From assembly GCF_000282635.1 (NCBI RefSeq), contig NZ_AKIW01000002.1:26859-90858 (forward strand): DNA of 64,000 bases. Direction: 5' to 3'. The translations under genes and the position numbers were made by a program. The first letter of the stretch is position 1. The number at the start of each line of letters is the position of its first letter. Below are positions 14,052 to 23,870 of this stretch, one piece after another. The DNA comes from Variovorax sp. CF313 (GTDB lineage: Bacteria; Pseudomonadota; Gammaproteobacteria; Burkholderiales; Burkholderiaceae_C). The notes beneath the pieces are model-generated. The model did no database searches. It had not been told where the DNA came from and worked only from the letters and a program-made list of their open reading frames with translations.

Positions 14052-15530
14052 CTATTTCTGGATATCGCCCAGGCAGAGGTACTTGATCTCCACGTAGTCG
14101 TCCATGCCGTGGTGCGAGCCCTCGCGCCCCAGGCCCGACTGCTTCACGCCGCCGAACGGCACATGCTCGGTGGCGATCACGCCGGCGTTGATGCCGACCA
14201 TGCCGTATTCCAGCGCTTCCGCCACGCGGAAGATCCGGCCCACGTCGCGGGTGTAGAAGTAGCTCGCGAGGCCGAACTCGGTGTTGTTCGCCGCATCGAT
14301 GCCGTCCTGCTCGGTCTTGAATCGGAACACGGGTGCGAAGGGACCGAAGGTTTCTTCGCGCGCGCACAGCATGTCGGAGGTGGCTTCGGCAACCACGGTC
14401 GGCTCGAAGAACTGGCCCTGCATCCGGTGGCCGCCCGCGAGCACCTTGCCGCCCTTGGCGACGGCGTCGTCGACGTGGCGCTGCACCTTGTCGAGGGCCG
14501 CATCCTCGATCAGCGGACCCTGTACCACGCCGTCATCGAAGCCGTTGCCGACCTTGAGCGCCTTGACCTTGGCCGCGAACTTCTCGACGAAGGCGTCGTA
14601 GATGCCGTCCTGCACATACAGCCGGTTCGCGCAAACGCAGGTCTGGCCGGCATTGCGGTACTTGCTGGCCATCGCGCCATCGACTGCCGAGTCCACGTCC
14701 GCATCGTCGAACACCAGGAAGGGCGCGTTGCCGCCGAGTTCGAGCGACAGCTTCTTGACCGTCGGCGCGCACTGGCTCATCAGGATGCGGCCCACTTCGG
14801 TGGAACCGGTGAAGCTCAGGTGGCGCACGACGTCGCTCTCGCACAGCGCCTTGCCGATCGCGATGCTGTTGGCGCTGTCGGCCGTGAGCACGTTGAGCAC
14901 ACCCGCTGGAATGCCCGCGCGCATCGCCAGCTCGGCCGCAGCCAGTGCGGTGAGCGGCGTGAGTTCGGCCGGCTTGATGACCACCGTGCAGCCTGCGGCC
15001 AGTGCCGGCGCCACCTTGCGGGTGATCATCGCGAGCGGAAAATTCCACGGCGTGATGGCCGCGCACACGCCGATGGCCTGCTTCATCACCAGCAGGCGGC
15101 GGTTGTTGTCGAACTGCGGCAGCACCTCGCCGTTCACGCGCTTGGCCTCTTCGGCGAACCACTCGACGAAGCTGGCGGCGTAGGCGACCTCGCCCTTGGC
15201 CTCGGCGAAGGGCTTGCCCTGCTCGGCGGTCATGAGGCGGCCGAGGTCTTCGGTGTTGGCGGTCAACAGGTCGAACCATTTGCGCAGCACGATGCTGCGC
15301 TCCTTGCCGGTCTTGCCGCGCCAAGCGGCGAGCGCCTTGTCGGCAGCGGCAATGGCGAGCTCGGCGTCCGCGCGCGTGAGGTTGGCCACGTCGACGAGCT
15401 TCAGGCCGGTGGCCGGGTCGTTCACGTCGAAGCGGCTGGCGCCCTTTGTCCATTCGCCGGCGATCAGCGCATCGGTCTTGAGCAGGGTCGGGTCGTTCAG
15501 CAGCGAGAGAGGGGAAGTCTTCGTGTCCAT
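14052..15530 (-). CDS. gabD: NAD(P)+ succinate-semialdehyde dehydrogenase GabD
   Basis: The 492-residue enzyme oxidises succinic semialdehyde to succinate, the last step of GABA catabolism feeding the TCA cycle. It has the whole aldehyde dehydrogenase frame: ITPWNFPLAMI for cofactor binding, FTGSTEVGR, the general-base Glu264 in LELGGN, and the nucleophile Cys298 in NAGQTCVC. Cys300 beside it is the partner seen in redox-switched GabD enzymes. The C-terminus PFGGVKQSGLGREG is typical of GabD. It is the last gene of a seven-gene operon starting at gabT, 37 bases after the ureohydrolase gene. This context supports the GabD assignment over a generic aldehyde dehydrogenase. Confidence 0.93.
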   Translation of the reverse strand: MDTKTSPLSLLNDPTLLKTDALIAGEWTKGASRFDVNDPATGLKLVDVANLTRADAELAIAAADKALAAWRGKTGKERSIVLRKWFDLLTANTEDLGRLMTAEQGKPFAEAKGEVAYAASFVEWFAEEAKRVNGEVLPQFDNNRRLLVMKQAIGVCAAITPWNFPLAMITRKVAPALAAGCTVVIKPAELTPLTALAAAELAMRAGIPAGVLNVLTADSANSIAIGKALCESDVVRHLSFTGSTEVGRILMSQCAPTVKKLSLELGGNAPFLVFDDADVDSAVDGAMASKYRNAGQTCVCANRLYVQDGIYDAFVEKFAAKVKALKVGNGFDDGVVQGPLIEDAALDKVQRHVDDAVAKGGKVLAGGHRMQGQFFEPTVVAEATSDMLCAREETFGPFAPVFRFKTEQDGIDAANNTEFGLASYFYTRDVGRIFRVAEALEYGMVGINAGVIATEHVPFGGVKQSGLGREGSHHGMDDYVEIKYLCLGDIQK

Positions 15531-15567
15531 GGTGTCGTGTTGTCCTGGGAGAAATGAGTAGCCGGTG

Positions 15568-16527
15568 TCAGCGGAAAGGTACACCGGGGAGTACGCAGAG
15601 CATTTCGTAAAGGAGGTTGGCCCCGAGCAGCGCAGTGTTTCCACTCGTGTCGTAGGGCGGACTGACCTCCACCAGATCGGCGCCCACCACGTTCAACCCG
15701 CGGCAGCCGCGCACGATCTCCAATGCCTGCGGCACGGTGAGCCCGCCGATCTCCGGAGTGCCAGTGCCGCCAGCAAACGAAGGATCGATGCCGTCGATGT
15801 CGAAGCTGATATAGACCGGCTGAGTCGGCCCGATGCGCTCGCGCACCTGCGCCATCAGCGGCGCGAGCGACTGGTACCAGACCTCGTGCGCCTGCACCAC
15901 CGTGAAGCCTTGCTCGCGCGGCCAGTCGAAATCGTCCGCCGCATAGCCGGTGCCGCGCAGGCCGATCTGCCAGACCTTGTCGCAGGCCAGCAGGCCCTCC
16001 TCGACGGCGCGGCGGAACGGCGTGCCGTGCGCGATGCGCTCGCCGAACATGTCGTCGTTCACGTCCGCATGCGCATCGACGTGCACCAGCGCGACCGGGC
16101 CGTGCTTGCGCGCCACCGCGCGCAGGATCGGCAGCGCGATGGTGTGGTCGCCGCCCAGCGTCAGCGGCGCGCAGCCGGCGGCCAGTACCGAGTCGTAGAA
16201 GGTCGAAACGATGTCGATCGACTTTTCGAGCGAATAGGTGTTGATCGGCACGTCGCCCAAGTCGGCCACGTTCAGCCGGTCGAAAGGCGCCGCGCCGGTG
16301 GCCATGTTGTAGGGGCGCAGCAGCGCCGATTCGGCGCGGATCTGGCGCGGCCCGAAGCGTGCACCCGGACGGTTGGAAGTGCCGATGTCCAGCGGCACGC
16401 CGATGAACGCCGCGTCCAGCCCCTCCGGCGAAGTTGCGGCCGGCAGCCGCATCATCGTGCCGGGGCCGGCGAAGCGCGGCATGGTGTTGCCGCCGAGCGG
16501 CTGGTTCGGTGTCGTGGTGATCGGCAT
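15568..16527 (-). CDS. gbuA: Ureohydrolase, probably 4-guanidinobutyrase (GbuA-like)
   Basis: The 319-residue protein is a binuclear manganese ureohydrolase of the agmatinase/arginase family, releasing urea from a guanidino compound. All metal ligands are present: His128 in GGDHT, Asp151/His153/Asp155 in DAHAD, and Asp243/Asp245 in SFDID. From memory, segments such as QPLGGNTMPRF, RPYNMATGAAPFD and VNDDMFGE resemble Pseudomonas guanidinobutyrase GbuA much more than E. coli agmatinase SpeB. The operon supplies GABA transaminase and succinate-semialdehyde dehydrogenase but no putrescine-specific enzyme. That fits 4-guanidinobutyrate to GABA plus urea. Agmatinase activity remains possible. The gene starts 14 bases after the permease gene. 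Confidence 0.8.
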   Translation of the reverse strand: MPITTTPNQPLGGNTMPRFAGPGTMMRLPAATSPEGLDAAFIGVPLDIGTSNRPGARFGPRQIRAESALLRPYNMATGAAPFDRLNVADLGDVPINTYSLEKSIDIVSTFYDSVLAAGCAPLTLGGDHTIALPILRAVARKHGPVALVHVDAHADVNDDMFGERIAHGTPFRRAVEEGLLACDKVWQIGLRGTGYAADDFDWPREQGFTVVQAHEVWYQSLAPLMAQVRERIGPTQPVYISFDIDGIDPSFAGGTGTPEIGGLTVPQALEIVRGCRGLNVVGADLVEVSPPYDTSGNTALLGANLLYEMLCVLPGVPFR

Positions 16528-16541
16528 CGTGTGGAGCGGGT

Positions 16542-17360
16542 TCAGCGCCGCCGGCCGCGCAGCCATTCGAGCGCGAGCAGCAGCGTGGTGGTGAAGATGA
16601 TCAGCAGCGTCGCCACGGCGGCGATGGTGGGCGAGATGTTCTCGCGGATGCCGGTGAACATCTGGCGCGGCAGCGTGACCTGGTCGGGCCCCGCGAGGAA
16701 CAGCGTGACCACCACTTCGTCGAACGAGGTGGCGAAGGCGAACAGTGCGCCCGAGATCACGCCCGGCGCAATCACCGGCAGCGTGACGCGCATGAAAGTC
16801 CTGAACGGTGTCTCGCCCAGGCTCAGCGATGCGCGCACCAGGTTCTGGTTGAAGCCGGCCAGCGTGGCGAGCACCGTGGTCAGCACGAAAGGTGCGCCCA
16901 GCGCCGCATGCACCACGATCAGCCCAAGGTAGGTGTCGGCCAGGCCGAGCGGCGCGAAGTAGAGGTACGTGGCGACGCCCACCACCACGATCGGCACCAC
17001 CATCGGCGAAATCAGCACGCTCATGAGCAGGCCCTTGAAGGCGAAGCTCGTGCGCGACAACCCCACCGCCGCCAGCGTGCCCAGCACGGTGGCCAGCACC
17101 GTGGCGGCCGGCGCGACGATGAAGCTGTTGCGCGCCGCACGCGCCCACTCGGGCGATTCGAAGAGGTTGCGATACCACCGCAGCGACCAGCCCGGGATCG
17201 GGTAGGCCAGGAACGAACTGTCGGAGAACGACAGCGGAATCACCACCAGGATCGGCGCCAGCAGGAAGGCTAGCACCGCGACGCAGCCGGCGCGCACCAG
17301 CCACCAGCCGAGCTTGTCGGCGAAGGTGGCATAGGCCGGGAATTGGGGAAGCTTGAACAT
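16542..17360 (-). CDS. PotC-type ABC transporter permease
   Basis: This 272-residue inner-membrane protein is the second permease of a polyamine/GABA-class (PotADBC) ABC importer. It has about six hydrophobic spans, the first at residues 20-45. The cytoplasmic EAA-type loop near residues 175-195 (RASLSLGETPFRTFMRVTLP) contacts the ATPase. It sits third from the end of the gabT operon, between the PotB-type permease and the ureohydrolase. The 22-base gap from the previous gene and the 14-base gap to the next suggest one transcript. The likely cargo is 4-guanidinobutyrate, GABA or a polyamine, inferred from the operon. Confidence 0.9.
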   Translation of the reverse strand: MFKLPQFPAYATFADKLGWWLVRAGCVAVLAFLLAPILVVIPLSFSDSSFLAYPIPGWSLRWYRNLFESPEWARAARNSFIVAPAATVLATVLGTLAAVGLSRTSFAFKGLLMSVLISPMVVPIVVVGVATYLYFAPLGLADTYLGLIVVHAALGAPFVLTTVLATLAGFNQNLVRASLSLGETPFRTFMRVTLPVIAPGVISGALFAFATSFDEVVVTLFLAGPDQVTLPRQMFTGIRENISPTIAAVATLLIIFTTTLLLALEWLRGRRR

Positions 17361-17382
17361 GTTCGTCTGTCTTTCGTGCGGC

Positions 17383-18639
17383 TCATCCGAGGCTCAGCTC
17401 GGCCTTGCCGATGCGGCGGTAGACGGCATAGAGCACCAGCGTGGCCACCAGCAGCACGGCGCCCAGCGCGCACGCCATGCCCCAGTTGATTTCCACGTTG
17501 GTGTAGCGCGCGATGTAGTAGCTCAGCATCTGGTCGTCCGCGCCGCCGAGCAGCGCCGGCGTCACGTAGTAGCCGATCGCCAGGATGAAGACCAGCAGCG
17601 CGCCGGCGCCGATGCCCGGGTAGGTCTGTGGCACGTACACGCGGAAGAAGGCCGCCAGCGGCGAGCTGCCCAGCGAGACGGCTGCGCGCAGGTAGGTGGG
17701 CGGCACGCTCTTCATGACGCTGTAGAGCGGCAGGATCATGAAGGGCAGCAGGATGTGCACCATCGCGATGATCACGCCGGTGCGGTTGAACAGCAGCGCC
17801 AGCGGATGGTCGGTCAGGCCGATGCCCATGAGGCCCCGGTTGACCAGCCCCTCGGACTGCAGCAGCACGATCCAGGCAGCCACGCGCACCAGGATGGAAG
17901 TCCAGAACGGCACCAGCACCAGGATCATCAGCACGTTGGCCTTGCGCGCCGGCAGCGTCGACAGCCACCACGCCAGCGGATAGGCCAGCAGCAGGCAGAA
18001 GAAGGTGACGACGGCGCTGATCTGGAAGGTGCGCAGCAGGATGCCGGCAAAGGCGCGCTGGTCGGCGGGCATGCGCTCGATCTCGCCGGCCACGTCGCGC
18101 CGCAGGTCGACCGAGGCGAGCAGGTAGTCGGGCGTCCAGCGCGAGCCGTTCTTGGCGATCGCCTGCCAGTACGGCGCCTCGCCCCAGCGCGGGTCGAGCT
18201 CCAGCATGCGCGCCTTGACTTCTTCCGGCGTGCCGGCGATCGGCAGCGCCCGGAAGGTGCCCATCACCAGCGAGCGGGCGCCTGCGATCTCGGTGTTGAG
18301 GCGGCGCGCCAGGGCGCCCGCGTCGGAGCTGTCGGGCAGCTGGGCGAGATCGGCTGCCATGGCCGCAAAGGCCGCTGGCGCGGGCGCCTCCTTGCGGTTC
18401 CAGCCGTCGAGCGCACGCACGGTGCGCGGCAGCGCGTTGGCCACCTCGGGGTTCTCGACCGCGCGCTGCAGCAGCGCCACGATGGGCACCAGCAAGGTCA
18501 GCAGCAGGAACACCAGCAGCGGCACCGTGAGCGCAAAGGCGCGCCATTTGCGGCGGGCTTCGGCGCGCCCCAGCGCACGCCGAAGCTCGCCGGGCGGAGC
18601 CTGCATCGAAACCTGGGGGACAGACGTTGCCGCGTGCAT
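17383..18639 (-). CDS. PotB-type ABC transporter permease with long periplasmic loop
   Basis: This is the first permease of the same importer, 418 residues. The usual PotB is about 280-300 residues. The extra length is a hydrophilic stretch of about 150 residues between the first helix (about 35-58) and the second (about 207-228), presumably periplasmic, as in a known subclass of these permeases. The remaining helices and the EAA loop (RAAVSLGSSPLAAFFRVYVP) are standard. The loop may contact the binding protein. The gene follows potD-like by 21 bases and precedes potC-like by 22. Confidence 0.9.
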   Translation of the reverse strand: MHAATSVPQVSMQAPPGELRRALGRAEARRKWRAFALTVPLLVFLLLTLLVPIVALLQRAVENPEVANALPRTVRALDGWNRKEAPAPAAFAAMAADLAQLPDSSDAGALARRLNTEIAGARSLVMGTFRALPIAGTPEEVKARMLELDPRWGEAPYWQAIAKNGSRWTPDYLLASVDLRRDVAGEIERMPADQRAFAGILLRTFQISAVVTFFCLLLAYPLAWWLSTLPARKANVLMILVLVPFWTSILVRVAAWIVLLQSEGLVNRGLMGIGLTDHPLALLFNRTGVIIAMVHILLPFMILPLYSVMKSVPPTYLRAAVSLGSSPLAAFFRVYVPQTYPGIGAGALLVFILAIGYYVTPALLGGADDQMLSYYIARYTNVEINWGMACALGAVLLVATLVLYAVYRRIGKAELSLG

Positions 18640-18660
18640 GGCCTTTTTCGCGCCGTTCGT

Positions 18661-19689
18661 TTACTGCGTGGCCCAGGATGCGAAGCGCTTCTCGAGCGCC
18701 TCGCCCTGGTCGGCCCAGAAGCCGACGCTGAACTGCAGCGCATCCTTGGCGTTGGCCGCCGAGGTCGGCAGGTCGGCCAGCACCTTGGGGCTGAGCGAGG
18801 CCAGCGCCTTAGTGTTGGTGGGGCCGTAGGCGATGCTCTGGGCATAGACCGCCTGGTTGGCCGGCTGCATCGTGAACTGGATGTACTTCAGCGAGGCTTC
18901 CTTGTTCGGGGCGCCCTTCGGGATCACCAGGTAGTCGAGGTCGTAGATGCCGCCCGGCCAGTAGATCTTGAGGTCGCGGCCTTCGCGGTTGGCCGCGTCG
19001 ATGCGGCCGTTGTACACCGTGGTCAGCACCACGTCACCGGCCACCAGGAACTGCGGCGGCTGCGCACCGGCTTCCCACCACTGGATGTTGGGCTTCAGCT
19101 CGGTGAGCTTCTTGAACGCGCGGTCGGCGCCTTCCTTGGTGGCGAGCACCTTGTACACGTCGGCCGGCTTCACGCCGTCGGCCATGAGCGCGAACTCGAG
19201 GTTGTAGCGCGCGCCCTTGCGCATGCCGCGCTTGCCGGGGATCTTCTTCACGTCCCAGAAGTCGGCCCAGCTGGTGGGCGCGGTCTTGAGCTTCTCGCCG
19301 TTGTAGGCCATCACGGTCGACCACACGAACAGGCCCACGCCGCAGTCGGTGACCGCGGCCGGCAGGAAGTCGGCCTTGCTGCCGATCTTCGAATAGTCGA
19401 GCTTCTCGAACAGGCCCTCGTCGCAGCCGCGCACCGCGTCGGGCGATTCGACTTCGACCACGTCCCAGGTGACCTTCTTCGTTTCGACCATGGCCTTGAT
19501 CTTGGCCTGTTCGCCGTTGTATTCGACCGGGATGATCTTGGTGCCGGTCTTCTCGTAGGGCTCGTAATAGGCCTTCTTCTGGGCATTGGCGTTGGCGCCG
19601 CCGAAGTTGACCACGGTGAGCTGCTGCTGGGCGAGGGCCGGCAGCGCGAAGCTGGCGGCGACGATGCAGGCGAGGAATGTCTTTTTCAT
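18661..19689 (-). CDS. PotD-type ABC transporter substrate-binding protein
   Basis: This 342-residue periplasmic binding protein of the spermidine/putrescine class has a signal peptide ending near ALPALA-QQQ. It then shows the family opening LTVVNFGGANANAQKKAYYEP. The hinge and ligand-binding aromatic residues (for example WDVVEVESPD and QWWEAGAQPPQ) are in the usual places. Its partners are the ATPase just upstream and the two permeases just downstream. The start is set by the MKKTF signal peptide; an earlier in-frame Met lacks signal-peptide character. Ligand specificity cannot be read directly. Confidence 0.9.
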   Translation of the reverse strand: MKKTFLACIVAASFALPALAQQQLTVVNFGGANANAQKKAYYEPYEKTGTKIIPVEYNGEQAKIKAMVETKKVTWDVVEVESPDAVRGCDEGLFEKLDYSKIGSKADFLPAAVTDCGVGLFVWSTVMAYNGEKLKTAPTSWADFWDVKKIPGKRGMRKGARYNLEFALMADGVKPADVYKVLATKEGADRAFKKLTELKPNIQWWEAGAQPPQFLVAGDVVLTTVYNGRIDAANREGRDLKIYWPGGIYDLDYLVIPKGAPNKEASLKYIQFTMQPANQAVYAQSIAYGPTNTKALASLSPKVLADLPTSAANAKDALQFSVGFWADQGEALEKRFASWATQ

Positions 19690-19744
19690 GATGGAAATCT
19701 TCCTGGGTGATGAAAGGAAACGAGGGAACAACAACGGACCGGGA

Positions 19745-20839
<1,095 letters not shown>

Positions 20840-20866
20840 GGAGGATTCCGGGAAAGGATCGGTCGA

Positions 20867-22159
20867 TCAGCGCAGCGCGGCGAAGCTGTCCGCGAGAAGC
20901 GCCAGGCCTTCGTCCACAAGCAAGTCGGATGCCGTGAGCGGCACCAGTACACGAATTACATTGCCGTAGGTGCCGCATGACAGCAGGATTAACCCGCGCC
21001 GCGCCGCCTCCGCGACCACCTGGCGGGTCAGTGCGGCATCGGGCCGCGCGGTATCGCCCTGCTCGAACAGCTCGATGGCCACCATGGCGCCGAGCCCGCG
21101 CACGTCACCAATGGCCGGCTCGCCGGCCGCGATGCGGCGCAGGCCGGCCGTGAGCCGTTCGCCCAGCGCCCGGCTGCGCGCGAGCAGTTGCTCGTCGTCG
21201 AACACCTTGAGCACCGCGAGTGCCGCGGCACAGCCGATGGGGCTGCCGGCATAGGTGCCGCCCAGGCCGCCAGGCGCGGGAGCGTCCATCACCTCGGCGC
21301 GGCCCACCACGCCGGAGATCGGGAAGCCGCCCGCCATCGACTTGGCGGTGGTGATCAGGTCGGGCGCCACGGGCCACTGCTCGCTGGCGAACCAGGTGCC
21401 GGTGCGGCCCGCGCCGGTCTGCACCTCGTCGGCAATGATGAGGATGCCGTGGCGGTCCGCCAGCGCGCGCAGGCCTTCGACGAAGTCGTTGGGCGCCACG
21501 TAGAAGCCGCCCTCGCCCTGCACCGGCTCCAGGATGAAGGCCGCCACGCGCTCGGGCTCGATGTCGTTCTTGAACAGCAGCTCGACCGAGTGCAGGGCGT
21601 CGTCCACGCTCACGCCGTGCAGCGCGTTCGGGTACAGCGCATGGAACACCTCGCCCGGGAAGGGGCCGAAGCCGATCTTGTAGGGGGCGACCTTGCCGGT
21701 CAGGCCGAGCGTCATCATCGTGCGGCCGTGGTAGCCGCCCGTGAATGCGATGACGCCGGGGCGCCGGGTGTGGGCGCGGGCGATCTTGACCGCGTTCTCC
21801 ACCGCCTCGGCACCGGTGCTCAGGAAGATCGACTTCTTCGCGAACGCGCCCGGCGCCAGTGCGTTCAGGCGCTCGGCCAGCTCCACATAGGGCTCGTAGG
21901 CCACCACCTGGAAGCAGGTGTGCGAATAGAGATCGACCTGCGCCTTCACGGCGGCACTGATCTCCGGGTGGCAGTGGCCGGTGTTGAGCACCGCGATGCC
22001 GCCGGCGAAGTCGATGTAGCGGCGGCCCTCGACGTCCCACAGTTCAGCGTTGGCGGCGCGGGCGACGAAGATTTCATGGGCCTGGCCCACACCGCGGGCG
22101 ACGGCCGCGCTGCGGCGGGCCATGAGGGCGGCATTGCTGAGATTGGGTTCGCGTTGCAT
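20867..22159 (-). CDS. gabT: 4-aminobutyrate aminotransferase GabT
   Basis: The 430-residue class III PLP aminotransferase transfers the amino group of GABA to 2-oxoglutarate, giving succinic semialdehyde. It shows the cofactor-phosphate segment STGAEAVENAVKIAR, Asp244 in ADEVQTGAGRTG that binds the PLP pyridine nitrogen, and the Schiff-base Lys273 in TTAKSMAGGFP. It is the first gene of the operon and is read divergently from a MocR/GabR-type regulator. Its product is the substrate of GabD, the last gene. The frame is open upstream, but MQREPNLSNA is the family start. Confidence 0.92.
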   Translation of the reverse strand: MQREPNLSNAALMARRSAAVARGVGQAHEIFVARAANAELWDVEGRRYIDFAGGIAVLNTGHCHPEISAAVKAQVDLYSHTCFQVVAYEPYVELAERLNALAPGAFAKKSIFLSTGAEAVENAVKIARAHTRRPGVIAFTGGYHGRTMMTLGLTGKVAPYKIGFGPFPGEVFHALYPNALHGVSVDDALHSVELLFKNDIEPERVAAFILEPVQGEGGFYVAPNDFVEGLRALADRHGILIIADEVQTGAGRTGTWFASEQWPVAPDLITTAKSMAGGFPISGVVGRAEVMDAPAPGGLGGTYAGSPIGCAAALAVLKVFDDEQLLARSRALGERLTAGLRRIAAGEPAIGDVRGLGAMVAIELFEQGDTARPDAALTRQVVAEAARRGLILLSCGTYGNVIRVLVPLTASDLLVDEGLALLADSFAALR

Positions 22160-22222
22160 GGTACGACCTGTGCTTTGAAGGAGGAATGCCGGCACTCTAG
22201 GTCGCGCGAATCGATCCAGCCA

Positions 22223-22275
22223 TGTACACCGGAAGTGATCGCCCGGAAGACTGTACTGGTCTTGTATCCTGTACA
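22223..22275. promoter_or_regulatory. Putative MocR/GabR-type operator between gabT and its regulator
   Basis: The 163-base divergent spacer holds three copies of TGTAC, at 22223, 22252 and 22270. The last two frame CTGGTCTTGTATCC, resembling the spaced repeat sites bound by MocR proteins. MocR regulators generally bind between themselves and their divergent target, which fits this position. The exact half-site is my inference. Confidence 0.5.
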
Positions 22276-22322
22276 TACTTTCCTCAATATGGTGCAGCCC
22301 GGACTGCCGGAGACGCCCCCCG

Positions 22323-23735
22323 ATGCTCATTCTTCGCCCCGAACAGCCGACGCCGCTGGTAAGCCAGATCGTGGAAGGGCTGCGCGGACTGATCGGCTCC
22401 CAGAAGCTCAAGGCCGACAGCAAGCTGCCGTCGATCCGCGCCTTTGCCGCGGCGCACGGCGTCAGTGTTTTCACGGTGGTCGAGGCCTATGACCGGCTGG
22501 TGGCCCAGGGCCTGCTGGTCTCTCGCGCCAACGCGGGTTTCTTCGTCAAGCGGCGCAGCGACGAGAGCGCCGCCGGCGCGGCCAGCACGCCCCGCCCGGA
22601 CCCCCGCTTCGACGCCCGCTGGTACCTTCAGCAGATCTTCGAAAACCGCAACCTGCCGCTCAAGCCCGGCTGCGGCTGGCTGCCGCACGACTGGCTGTTC
22701 GAGGACGGCATGCGCCGCAGCCTGCGCCACCTCGCCTCCGAAGGCACCGACATCGGCGGCTACGGCCTGCCCTTCGGCCACATGGCGCTGCGCATGGCGA
22801 CGGCCGAGGCGCTGTCGGAGCAGCAGATCGTGGTCGATGCCGCCCAGGTCCTGCTGACCCAGGGCTCCAGCCAGGCCCTGGACCTGGTCGCGCGCCGGCT
22901 GCTCAAGCCGGGCGATGCGGTGCTGGTGGACGACCCCGGCTATCCGAACCTGATGTTCATGCTGCGCTTCCTGGGCGTGGAGATCATCGGCGTGCCGCGC
23001 ATCCCTTCGGGCTACGACATGCCCGCGCTCGAGGCGCTGCTCGCTCAGCACCGGCCCAAGGCCTTCTTCACCCAGCCCCGGCTGCAGAGCCCGACCTGCT
23101 CGATGGCTTCGCTGCCGCAGCTGGTGCAACTGCTGCAGCTGGCCCAGGCGCACGACTTCACGCTGGTCGAGAACGACATCTACGCCGAGATGGACGCGTC
23201 GATGCGCCCCTCGCTCGCCAGCCTGGGGCAGCTGCGCCGCGTGGTCTACGTGGGCAGCTATTCGAAGACCATCTCGCCGAACATCCGCGTGGGCTACGTG
23301 GTCGCGCAGCCGGAGCTGCTCGATGAGCTGGCGCAGCTCAAGATGGTCTCGGGCCTCACCTCCTCCGACATCACCGAGCGCCTGGCCTTCGGCACCGTCA
23401 CCGACGGCCGCTGGCGCAAGCATCTCAAGGCGCTGCGCGACCGCCTCGCGCAGGCGCAGGGCAGCGTCGCGAGGCGGCTGGACGCGCTGGGCTTCGAGCT
23501 GTTCCATGAGGCCGCGGCCGGCATGTACCTGTGGGCCCGGCACCCCGACATCGCCGACAGCTCCGAGCTCTCGCGGCGCGCCGCGGCCGAGGGAATCATG
23601 CTCGGCCCGGGCCAGCTGTTCCTGGTCAATCCGCATCCCACCGGCTGGCTGCGCTTCAACGTGGCCTTCAGCGAGGACGAGCGGCTCTGGCGCTTCCTGG
23701 AGCGCAGCATCGAAGAACAGCGCAGGTACGACTGA
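22323..23735 (+). CDS. MocR/GabR-family PLP-dependent transcriptional regulator
   Basis: This 470-residue regulator fuses an N-terminal GntR winged helix (residues about 10-78, KLPSIRAFAAAHGVSVFTVV recognition segment) to a class I aminotransferase-like domain (about 110-470). The PLP lysine is Lys315 in YSKTISP and DDPGYPN lies ahead of it, so cofactor binding is likely. GabR of Bacillus senses GABA with PLP and activates gabTD. The divergent placement against gabT and the spaced TGTAC repeats suggest the same logic here. The effector could also be guanidinobutyrate or another amine. The start is 22323; no strong ribosome site is seen. Confidence 0.88.
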   Translation: MLILRPEQPTPLVSQIVEGLRGLIGSQKLKADSKLPSIRAFAAAHGVSVFTVVEAYDRLVAQGLLVSRANAGFFVKRRSDESAAGAASTPRPDPRFDARWYLQQIFENRNLPLKPGCGWLPHDWLFEDGMRRSLRHLASEGTDIGGYGLPFGHMALRMATAEALSEQQIVVDAAQVLLTQGSSQALDLVARRLLKPGDAVLVDDPGYPNLMFMLRFLGVEIIGVPRIPSGYDMPALEALLAQHRPKAFFTQPRLQSPTCSMASLPQLVQLLQLAQAHDFTLVENDIYAEMDASMRPSLASLGQLRRVVYVGSYSKTISPNIRVGYVVAQPELLDELAQLKMVSGLTSSDITERLAFGTVTDGRWRKHLKALRDRLAQAQGSVARRLDALGFELFHEAAAGMYLWARHPDIADSSELSRRAAAEGIMLGPGQLFLVNPHPTGWLRFNVAFSEDERLWRFLERSIEEQRRYD

Positions 23736-23870
23736 CGTCGCTCGCAATGTCGCGCAAGCAGGCGCACAATGGCTTCAACCCTTGGCGCAGGCGCATCCTG
23801 AACCAGCCATGGTGGAGTAAACATGTGAGGGGATGAAGCGCCGCGGCAGGGCTACGCAAGGAGCCATGCC

